Source: Nephromyces sp. MM_2019 (lineage: Eukaryota > Apicomplexa > Aconoidasida > Nephromycida). Taken from it: a DNA stretch of 19,532 bases. The stretch covers positions 1-19,532 of the forward strand of contig JADHZB010000702.1 in assembly GCA_015657535.1 (NCBI GenBank), given 5' to 3'. A program made the position numbers and the translations under genes. Numbering within the stretch: position 1 is the first letter of the stretch; every line of letters starts with the position of its first letter. The notes under the pieces were generated by a model. It did no database searches. It saw nothing but the letters and a program-made list of their open reading frames with translations, and was not told where the DNA came from. Below are positions 1-11,335 of the stretch, in pieces.

Positions 1-1875
1 GAGAGCTATTAGCTCATCATGAGATCCAATTTCACATATGTTGCTACCTTCTACATTTAACCCTGGTTTAAGTACAATAATTTTATCGGCATTTCTTATA
101 GTAGATAAACGATGTGCAATAACAACTGTCGTTCTAGGATTTGAAGTCATTAAATCATCCAAAGCTTCTTGCACAATCTTCTCAGACTCGTTGTCGAGAG
201 CAGATGTTGCCTCGTCCAATAATAATATACTTGGGTTCTTTATCAGTGATCTACAAGTTAAAATAACATATAGAAATTAAATGTAAAAGTTATGATAGAG
301 ATATATGTGATTGGTTTAAGTATAGTAATATTTCTAGTACAAATCCTATGAAGGACTACCTTGCAATAACAATTCTTTGCTTTTGTCCACCACTTAATTG
401 CCCACCAAATTGCCCGACTTTCGTTTCATATTTATCTGGCAGGCTATTGATAAAACTATCTGCATTAGCTATTTGTGCTGCTGAGATAATTTCTTCTCTC
501 GTAGCGTCCAACTTGCCCAATTTAATATTCTCATAAATAGTTGTGTTAAATAAAGTAGGTTCTTGGCTTACTAAACCCAATTGTCCACGCATATAGGAAA
601 CATTTAGATCCTTAATATTTTCATGCGTGTAAAATATACCACTGCTTTGATCATTTTCAATATGGGTTGTGAAATCTCCCATATTCAAATAAACGGTCCG
701 AATATTTGCGTCATAGAAACGTTCCTGAAAGGGTACATCAAATTTGTGTATAGGTGTACAAATATAAAGATCTGAAGGATTTCAAAATTTTCAGAATATA
801 GATTGTAATTTGAGGGTACTAAATAATAGCAGAGGAATGGCGTGTAAAAAATTAAAATATTTAAGATACTCCCAAAATTTTTGAACAAGTATTAAGAATT
901 GTGGAGTAAGTTATAAATGTGTGGGATTATTTACATTATAAATGTCGTATTTATCATGCAAATTAATACCATTTGAAAAATTCATTCATAATGACATCAA
1001 AGGTAGACAATATGTAATATAATCTACTTACTAGTAATTGAATAATACTTGATTTTCCACAACCTGACTCTCCTACAAGAGCATAAGTTTTGCCAGTCTC
1101 AATGTTAAAATTTAAACTATTTAGTACTCGTACATCTGGCCGTTGTTTGTAGTAAAATTCCAAATCCTTAGTTTGTATATTGTGGAAAGTGTGAGTTTTT
1201 CCTTCTTTTGATGATGGATCGATGAGCGATTTCTTATTTATTAGACCAAATACACGACTACGGGCAGTAGCTGCTTTTTTTTGATCACCAAGAAACAAAC
1301 CAGCTTGAGCAGCACCCATCAGAGCAAACATCAAGACAAAGATGACTCTAAATACATCTAAAGCGTTAGCTTGTCCTTATCAATTAGCCAACCTCCAAAC
1401 CAAAATATCCCTGCATTACACAAAAATGTAACTCCTTGACTATAAGCCCAAGAAGCCGCTACTATAACTGCTTCCTTAAATACATGGGATGATTCGAGCG
1501 CTAAAGAATAACGCTCAAGCATTTCTTTTTCTATTGCAAAGGATGTGATCGTACGTATCGCAGACAAAACTTCAGAAATTATTGCACTAGGTGACTTTGA
1601 GTAGTTCTTATTATCCTTTTCATTCAGTGACAAATTATCTGTAAGTAAGAATTTATTTTCAAGTTATTGACCAGGAAACATTAATAGTGAGAATCCTATT
1701 GCTGCACCTGCCATTTTAGCGTTAGAAAAAAATACCATACTTAAATCAACAATCATAATTACACCTGTTTTTAAAAATGAACCAAATGCAAGGCCAGCGC
1801 TTGATTGAATCATCTGTGTATCTCCAGCTAAAATAGCTGTTAATTGGCCAGGAGAATTTTCTTTCTTGTCATAAA
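1..1875. repeat. direct repeat, left copy (identical block at window end)
   Basis: This block recurs at 17658-19532 with a constant offset of 17,657 bases. The start, the end, all encoded peptides and the intron stretches I compared agree without a difference, including silent and intronic positions. It begins exactly at the first base of the window, so no left breakpoint is visible. It covers the 3' half of the ABC transporter. Confidence 0.95.
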
Positions 1876-4410
1876 ATTCTATTTCTTGATTCAAGAGTGA
1901 AACAAATGTTTTGTGTCGCAAAGTTCGTACCAAATTCTCACCAGAATTACTGAATGACCACATTTCAAAGAAATTGGTGAGAAAGGAGTATATACCAACA
2001 ATTCCAAGGTATATTGGTAGAATTATGGAACTAGTTTCCAGTGTTTCTATGTCCATACTCGCTGTATCAAACAAATACTGTGACATAATGAGTGCAAAAA
2101 CTGGGTAACTAAAGGCACCTAGGAATGATGCAAGAAAACCTAAACCCAAATAGATACTGTCCTTAGCCATAAACTTAAATAACTTAATAGAGGGGTAAGG
2201 TGGATAGTCCATTGTTCCTTTATATTCCTCGTCTGATTTTTCTTTCTTCTTTGAGAAAAGATTCTTAAAAAATTTCCTTTTAACTGAGAAAAAATGATAA
2301 TTTTAATTTTTATGTTTAGTGATTCGCTTATACAATTTTAGTGTATTTGATAGTTTTTATAAAGTGAAAATATGTCAAAGGTCAAAGTGTTGCATATACA
2401 TTCGTCTACATAATATGTACATTCATACAACTAAATATCTAGGGTTAGATTGGAGAAGGCTATACCTTTTCTATCCACTACTGTTTCAGGTTCAAACGCT
2501 GTTTCGGGTGATTCTTGGCTTGAAGAGATTTCATCCTTATTGAAACCAGCATTATTACTTGATGAATCAGTAACATCTGTTGATTCGTTGATAACTTCAA
2601 TGTTTTGAGAACTCATCAACTTATAAAATAATCCTTCCTTATCGGACATGAGTTCGTTGTTAGTCCCAACTTGTGCAATTTGAGCACCGTTATTACATGG
2701 ATTGTTTAGTACAATAATTTGATCAGCGTTTTTAATTGTTGATAAACGGTGAGCAACTAGTATACTTGTATGCTTTTTCGCTTGTAACAATTTGTCAAGT
2801 GTACCTTGTACTAATTTCTCAGAAACATTATCTAACGCAGATGTTGCTTCATCAAATAACAATACCGGTGAATTAGTAAGCAAAGCTCGTGCTATGGCTA
2901 TACGTTGCTTTTGGCCACCTGATAATTGACTACCACCTTCACCTACCTCTGTGTCGTAGCCATTTGTAAATTTCATAATAAAGTCGTGTGCTAATGCATC
3001 CTTAGCTGCTTCCACTATATTTTCCTTAGTTACCGTTTTTTCACTTGCTATACTTATATTTTCAGCCACCGTTAATGAGAACAATCTTGGATTTTGTGAC
3101 ACTAAACCAAATTGTCTCCTAATCCAATTTATGTTATAATTCTTGATGGGAATACCATCAATTGATATATAACCTTCTTCTGGATCATAAAATCGTTGCA
3201 AGAGTTGTATGATCGTTGATTTTCCAATACCAGAGGGCCCAACAAACGCTACTGAACTTCCACCATTAATTTTGAAGCTCAAATTCTTGAAGATCCATAC
3301 ATCTGGTCTATTTGGGAATCGGAAAGACACGTTATGAAACTCTATATCGCCCTTAATGTGATCTGATCCTAATATTCCAGATGAATCTAATGAATCAATA
3401 CTTGAAATTCTGGTTATTTTTTCTTTCAGTTTTGCCAATGAATTGAAACCTTTTATAACTGTATTAAAACTTCCGCCGGCTTGACCGAGTGCAAATCCAG
3501 CAGAGATTACTGCAAAATTTACTGTTATTATATTCCCTACAGACAAAATGTGTTCCATTGAAGGGTTATTAAAAGCATCTAATATTAATGTTCCACCATA
3601 CCAAAAACCAATTGCAGCTGCTATATTTACTATAGCATCCGTTGATGACAAAGATGCAGCTGAGAAAAGAGAGAACTTCCTTATAGCTTGACGTGCCTTA
3701 CTTATGTAAGTACCGTACCAACTAATAAAATAATCTTGGGCATTTAAAGCGGAAATAGTGCGCACACCTGATATAGCTTCTTCAGCTATAGCACCAGCCT
3801 CAGTATAAGCTTTCTGGACTCTGTTTGAAGATTCACCAATCACATAAATAGTGAGATACATTGATCCTGGTATGAAAATTATTGCAGCACAAGAAACAAG
3901 TGCTAACTTCCAATGTATATAAAATGATACTGCAAACATTGCGATAACCATCGTAAACATCATAAGTAATTGGCTAAGCTTAAGTGATAAGCTACTTCGT
4001 ATGTCTACAATAGCCATATCTAATTGCGCTGTAAACGAGCCTGCTTCATTAGCGTCAAAATAAGCAATTTCCTGTCTCAGTATATTACAGAAGAATTTCT
4101 TTTTAATAGTTTTGACAAATCTGAGAGTGAACAATTCTAATCCAAAAACGCCAATAAATGCAGTACAGAAACTGTACAAACCAATGTAAAGCATGCTTAT
4201 TACTTGTCCAAGTAGCTGGTCGTATGAAACGCTAAACGAGTCTAAAATTCTTCCAAAATATAGCAAGAAAAATGGCATTCCAATGCCTAAGGCACAGCTA
4301 CCAAATATGCCTATACCAAACAGCCAAAGGTCTAGACCTTTGGCTGTGGTTAGGATAAATTGCAGGGATGATTTCACATTATTATTAAATTTGAATAGCT
4401 TAACTACCAT
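1..4410 (-). CDS. full-length ABC transporter, ABCB/P-glycoprotein (MDR) type, 3' end beyond window start
   Basis: ATP-driven membrane exporter of the ABCB family with the order TMD1-NBD1-linker-TMD2-NBD2. Exons inferred from the frame: 4410-2466, 2283-1672, 1638-1393, 1357-1032, 724-360, 250-1; phases agree at every junction. The start ATG at 4410 has an in-frame TGA just upstream. Residues 1-320 hold TMD1. NBD1 has Walker [10 protein letters not shown] (391-399), Q-loop Q439, signature LSGGQ (496-500), Walker B VLLFD with catalytic E521 and H-loop H554; its A-loop aromatic is Phe365, where family members usually have Tyr. A charged, Lys-rich linker follows. NBD2 has [10 protein letters not shown]-loop [24 protein letters not shown] and AHRLST. 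Both ATP sites therefore look catalytically complete. Introns are 182, 33, 35 (doubtful), 307 and 109 nt. Without the 35-nt intron the frame breaks near 1360, in the TMD2 loop between TM5 and TM6. The substrate cannot be told. The last codons lie outside the window here but are seen in the right-hand copy. Confidence 0.9.
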
Positions 4411-7400
4411 GTCTTTTGTTCAAAGTAAAACTTATGCTAGGCTTCTGTTGAAATTATAAATAAGTTTAGAGTAGATATAATTTGAAGAATCAATAATGGA
4501 GATAAGATTGAAAATTGGAATGTCTTTGTGGTTAAGAAAAAATGTTCTAAGTTATATTGTAGAGTTGAAATTAATTATATATAGATAAGAGTAAAAAATG
4601 TTTATAGTTGTGTGTTGCCAAATAGTTAGTTTTATTAATAGTTTAATGTGATAAAAGCCAACAAAAAAGGATATGAGTATAAAAAGCCTAACAGACACCT
4701 TAAGTGTGTTGCAGCAGGGTCAAGAAGATGTTAAAAATGAAAACTACGTAATTTATTGAATGCACCTAATTCATCATGTTGTATATAATAGCTAACCATC
4801 AGTAATTAAAACCCTTTTGTGCTTAAAGCTAATTAAAATGTAATTAACCAATAGCTTTTTAGTAACTTCTGGAAAAAAGGACCTAAGCTATAATAAAGAT
4901 CGTGGTACTAAACTGTGTAATCATGTAGACTCGTCACGAGATAATTACGTGTATTGCTAAGGTTTTGAGTACTGGGTTCAAAAACTACCATGTTCTGCAG
5001 CTTAATGATTCCTTGTTCCTCCGTTAATCATTCCACTAGCTTTTAAGATTTAACTATTTTAAAGCCATGTCATTATTTAACTTTACTTTAAAATGTTAAG
5101 ACTGGGATTAATTCAAAAGATCTAAACTGAATTTTTTGTGACATTTTACAACTGACTAACCCAAATTTAATAGCATTCAATTAATTAAATATAGAAGCGA
5201 AAGTTTTCAAGTTATTCATGTATCTGACAAAAAGCAAATTTAGCCAACAAAACAAGATTACCTAAAGATAGCACTAACCATGTTTTGAATAGTTAACACC
5301 TTCTGCTAAATTACTTTACTAAAACAAATTTCAAAATCTTTTAAATAACCAGAATCGTTACACTCTTAATTACATATATTTTTGGAAAGGATTCTTGACA
5401 CAAGAAACAATTCTCCTACTCCGCACCCACTTACCTCTGACAAATTTTGAGTTATATCTATAATTGATTAACTGAGCACACTACCTACGACGCTTAAATT
5501 TAATAATACTTCATTTAGTTATAATCGACATTAGCGGTAAGCCGTTTGTTTTAATTTAATCAATAAATCAATTATTTTTTAACTATCCCCATGCATGTGC
5601 ATGAAAAATACTATAAAATTCGTAAATCTTTTTAGCACTTTTGAAATTTACAAATCATTCGAAACAAGATTAATTTTATTCCTTATATCACAAATCATTC
5701 TGAAAAACACATTCTTGATTGGGTTTTGATTTTCCTAACACCATTGACTTGTTTCACTTGTTAGATTCAGTCAGCTTTATTAAAAATTGAATTCAACCTA
5801 CCGAAAGGGTTTATAAAAATAGAGAACAATTTCTAATAGTACTTGATTAATGAAATAAATAAATATCTAATATTACTAAGATCTTGTTTTAATAAAATTA
5901 AATTTGCTAACAGCACTCGAGAACAATAACACAGAAATATAATACAATAACAAACTAGTTAACATAAAATTACTTGTCACTTTTAATTTAGATCTAAATT
6001 TATCACGTACTACTAAATAAAACATAAATTTCCATTATAATTTGATCTAAAACAAAATCGTTCCAATTTTACAAAACTTTTAAGACCCTATATCTGATGA
6101 TTGTATAATTAGAAACAAAAGCCTTCAGACTTAATCATTCTTTATGAAATATTCTTATTTTAACCAATCTATTTAAGGTCCATTAAATTTTATCATTAAC
6201 ACAATGATTATCTTTCAGCTTACTATATAATTCCAAAAGGGAAGGTTCACTTAAATACTTTGACTTACTTGAAATAAATAAAGTTTAATTAATTCCTATA
6301 TAGATCTTGTGAGTAAATTTATATAGACTCGAGCTTCTAATTCTTTATGATTCTTAGGTTTCATTAAGTTGTTTGTTCACATTTCTTTGGTGTAAAGAAT
6401 TGAAATGAGATACCAGAGTTTCCAAATTGGATGTTTCAACAAAACTTAGAATCAACGTGCACGAGGCTAATTAAGCATGACTTGCTTCGTTAGAGATGGA
6501 TTATTTAAAAATTATTTATAAAATTTTCTATACTAAACATAGGTTTGCTTTAAATAATAAATGTATTGAGCTTAAAATTTAGGGTGAACCCATTTTTAAA
6601 ACTTTTATGAATTTGAAGATGAGCTATGAAATCGTTAAATCAAAAATTATAACTCAAAATTGAACTTTTACCAACACATATTTTTAAATTTGTGAATGAT
6701 CAGCGGTTAAATTAATCTTTTTTTCAATTCAACTTCGAATCTTGTTTATAACTAGTGAATTGTTCTTTGTTTATAGCTTTTTAAAATACAAGATTTAGAT
6801 TTTTATTCGCCTTCAAACATTGACCACACTATCAACTTTATCTGTGCTATAATATCCTTAAATTTACAATTAACAGATTTAAAACTATACACAGCTTATT
6901 GTTAGGATTGACTAATTGGCATTTTTAGAAGCTTCAGGAATTGTTGAATCTCTTCTCCAGATTATACTTTAATCAATTTTCTTATAAATTTTCAGCTAAA
7001 TCTATGGAGTCAAATATTACTCTATTAAGAAAAAGTTTATTATAAAGGTTGTAATATCTCCCTTAGGTATTATATGTTTGTCGATTTGTTGAAGTTTGAA
7101 TCGATTTTTTATGCTTATGGCAATTTGTTTTGCGATCTATTGACTTTTTTATTGTAGATTAGTTTTGTTCTTAAGTTGATGTGTTATATTCTTTCGTTTA
7201 ATTGTTTTATGTCATGTTGATTATTGATCCAGCTTAGGAGATTTAAATTTATTTTTATCATTTTGTCACCTTTGAGATGGTTTGATTCAAAGGCAAATCC
7301 GTAAGTTTTAATCAAGATAATTGGGTTTTTGATTTTATTTCTAAAAACCTCTTTTCATTGTAGAATTTATTTGATCAGTTTTTCCTATGATTTACACTGA

Positions 7401-8214
7401 TTAAAACTCTTAATGCCACTTATTATTTACTTCTTGTAGAATTAATGTTTAAATGGAATCATTCTCATAGAAATGTATTAATCATTAACTTTGCTTTAGT
7501 CTTATTATGTTTTCTGTTGGTAGCCATGAGTGCTTATAGCTCATTTCCTACGAGTCAGTAGAGCAATGCACTCATAATTGCGTTCCATTATAATATCAGA
7601 CCGCGATATTCATTCTTTTGCTAAATGTTAAATTTATATATAAAGAGCTTCGAGGAAATAAGACAACAAACCAAAAATATTTTATAAATTTTCTGATTGT
7701 TCATTTAAATGCATGACAAAATGAGAATAATTCTTATGATTGAATGTTTTAGTTCCTTTAATTCAAGTAGGCTTCATTTTTATGGAATAATATATCATGC
7801 TTGCTAGATGGATTTTGAAAAAATATATACATTATTGAGTTTCACGGATTACCAATAAAAGTCTTGATTGAACAATTTTGGTAGAGGGCTAAGATTTATA
7901 TTCTTGAGTTCGATTTCTGAAATTTCAATTGCTCCAAAATTGCAAATAACTTCAAACGTGTTCATTTAACTAAATTTCGAGACAACCATTAGTGTCATCA
8001 CCAATTTAGGCAATATCCCAGTTTTGATCAGGAAGCAACTGAAACCAATTAATTAATATGTCAACCTCTTTGAACGAATTGGTAAAAATATAAAGGATAC
8101 TCATACTAAATTTTTTTTAAAGCTCCAAACGTAAAACTTCCAATCTTCACTTATCGAAATTTATTTTTACCAATCAACAACAAGCCAGACTAAAGATCTA
8201 TTCATCTTGATAAG
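4411..8214. other. 3.8-kb gene-free divergent intergenic region
   Basis: Lies between the start codons of the ABC transporter (minus) and VID27 (plus), so it must hold both promoters and 5' leaders. I see no open frame of note on either strand, no tRNA-like fold and no clear tandem repeat. Composition is uneven: about 5200-6250 is A/C-rich on the plus strand and about 7000-7600 is T/G-rich, so each gene is preceded by T/G-rich sequence on its own sense strand, like the introns of this window. Long 5' leader introns or a non-coding transcript are possible; nothing more can be supported. Confidence 0.6.
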
Positions 8215-11200
8215 ATGTTCAGCAATCTTTTACCCAAAAGATGGGGCATTACTGAAACTAAAAGAGAATTAGATCTGGAAATGGAAAAGCCTAACCTTGA
8301 AGCTCCAAAATTCACTACTAACTACCCCCAGACAAATGTGAACACTCCTTCCTGCAATGCCATTTTAACAGGAGGTAATGGGCTATACAGATTTTTTGCT
8401 GACAATGACTGAAATACTAACCATAAGCTTATTAATAACCTTTTCCAAAATTTTTACTAGGTGAGATGTACCTGATCAATGGCTCTCAAGTTGATATTTT
8501 GATGAAAAATGTTGAGTGCACACCGCAAAATAAAGTTTTTAAATTCAATGGCTTTAGCGCTAAGAAAGACAAATATTCGTCGATCATAGTTGACTGTTCA
8601 AGTATGCGACACCTGAGATGGCATGCTGCTGATATGCTCCAATTTGTTATAAAAATCAATGGTTCGACTAAGCTCGGTATATGAAACTTAAATCAATAGA
8701 ATATATATTTATATTTTATCAGACCTAATATACTTGGAATATGGTATTTATTGCTCCAATGATACCCTGATATCTGGGTTATATAAGGCCTTAGCTGAAA
8801 ATCTCTGCACAGTTTTTACAAGACAGTACAGTTCAATGATTAAACTATACTTATATGATGATTCAAGTTCATCCTACTCACAGTTTGAGCAACCAGTGGA
8901 ATTTTCCATATACGAAGCAGCCCAAGATAAAACTTACTTCATAGTTGCTAATTCACAACTTTCGAATGAATCTTGTGAAAATTACATATATTTTTTAGCA
9001 TTCATTTCTGCATTAGATGCCATGAGGCCATTGATGGAAGAATCAACCGTAGATTTTTGGGTACCTCAAAACAATATAGACCAGATAGCCTTATTTAGAT
9101 GCAAATTTGAAGATACAAAATGTGTGGAAACTGTTGTTAAGCTACTAGAAAGCTATGAGTACACTACAGAGTTGCTCGAGGTTGACAGTGATTCTCAATC
9201 TGGTCAGACTTTTAATTTCAAACTCTTAATACACAATAAATTTAAATTACTTTTAGAATACTTAAATCTCTACATAGCTTAATTGTTGATTTAAAAATAC
9301 AGACATGACACAATCTTTTCCAATTCGGGCTGACTATAAGTTATTACTTTCCCGAAACATTTAAATTGAGCACACATTTCTTACTAAATGATTTCAGTGA
9401 TCTCTCACGTTTTAATTTAGATTTTAAGTCCTCATTTCTAGATCTTTGAGAATATTTAATCTCATATAACCAAATTGCCACACCACCCTTTACAGCATAA
9501 TTTATAATTTAAACACTCTAATAATTATCTCAGCTCAGGACCACCCACAGGAAGTGGCGGATAAAGACTTTGTATTGCTAAATAAATCTGATAGTGAGGA
9601 GACAGAATTGGAAAACTCTAAAACTTTCAAATCAAAGTAACAAATTTAGAATTATATACAGTTATTTTTATATTATATTTACTAAGTAAGAAAATTAGGA
9701 TTCTATACAATCATATATGCTTACTAAGTAAAATTTTAAGATTGTTTACGATCATTAACATATTATAATCACTAAAAATACTCATCAATCTATCCTTACG
9801 AAAAGCATTGCAGCAAGAAGTTCAAGAGTATCTGAAAATAGTTGAAACAATTTTAGATATAGCTATAAGATTTAGGGAATTTGGTACTCAAAACAGCACA
9901 AAGTCACATCTTGATTGATAAATAAATACATAAGACTACATAAACAGAAACAAACACATAATGCCTGTTTTTCTATTATTTTCTTTGGAATTGTTTAGAA
10001 TACATGTACACACTTTATAGTTATTGCTACACATGAATTTTTATATGTGGAAAAAGAAGTGCACATTTTCCAATTTTTATAGGATACAGGTAGACAAGAA
10101 TGCAGACCAAAATAAATTTTTGAAGCTTGGAAAAGAAAATGCATTCTTAGTGAGAGAATCAACAAATCGTGAGGTAGAGATGGCTGTTTTAAGGTAAATT
10201 AAACTTCAAAAAATTCTTAGTGTAACTATAATTAGATTTCGCCCTTTTTGTTATTATATCTCTAAGATTAAATCCACAAGGAGTTGAAGATAATAAAATG
10301 ATTATTCAAAACAAATCGGTAAAAGAAAACGTATTTATATAATCTCAAAAATTAAACAATTTTACTTTATAAATGAATCGAGGCCTTCTTAGAAATCACT
10401 CAGCTATTTTTACTTTTATATAGTTTAAATATAATGGAGATGTTGTTGAGCCTTATCAAGCTAATCTACATGAAAAGGTAACTAAAATTTTATATTTCAA
10501 CCACATGATTCTAACATCCTATGTGTAGGATGAAATATCACTTCAATGAATTTCTTGCTCGTGTAGGATAATATATAACACCAATGCATCTCTTGTGAGT
10601 GTAGGATAAAATGTTGAATTAATGAGTTTCTTATGCGTGTGGGATAACCATTTCAATGAATCCATGTGTGTTTAGGATAAAAAGTTAATTATATTCGATA
10701 AATATAAACCTAACGATTTGTATATGATGGATATGGAAAGAGAACAAATCGTACAAAAATGGACTGATAACTCTTTAAATGTAAGACCAGCAACTTAAAA
10801 ATATTTATAAACTTGCATACTTTCTTTTGAAATCAAACACCTCATTCAGATATCAGCTATTTTAGATAAACCCAACAATACGGATATTTCCAATGAATCT
10901 TTTGTGCTTGGTTACACACCTCAAACGCTTTTTTCATTAGACACACGTGTTAATAACAAAATCACTGGGCAACGTTTAACATATGCGACTCCTCTTCATT
11001 TCAATTCTGGTGGTAAGTTTTTAATACACACATACATATAACACCCACATATATCTACACATACATATAAATATATATCTATACATATATAACACGTACA
11101 CAAATACATACATATGACACACACATAAACATGCAACTCACACTTACACATTTATAACATACACACATATATGTAACACACGTACACATAACATACACAG

Positions 11201-11293
11201 ACAGAAACCCTCGTAAAGTTACTTCTATATTCTATATATTCTATGATTTCACCATATATCCAAAGCACAACATTGTTTGAATAACTAAAACTC

Positions 11294-11335
<42 letters not shown>

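Noticed and set aside
38..280. Plus-strand open frame of 80 codons (and its copy at 17695-17937)
   Set aside because: Antisense shadow of ABC exon 6, whose minus-strand reading carries the conserved Walker B and H-loop.
348..536. Plus-strand open frame of 62 codons (and its copy at 18005-18193)
   Set aside because: Antisense to the LSGGQ signature exon of the ABC transporter.
685..888. Minus-strand open frame of 67 codons (and its copy at 18342-18545)
   Set aside because: Mostly intron sequence of the ABC gene; only its 3' end overlaps the start of exon 5 in a wrong frame, and the peptide is Phe/Tyr/Ile-rich low complexity.
4970..4990. GGGTTCAAAAACTACC as a possible tRNA B box
   Set aside because: No matching A box, acceptor stem or cloverleaf arms could be found around it.
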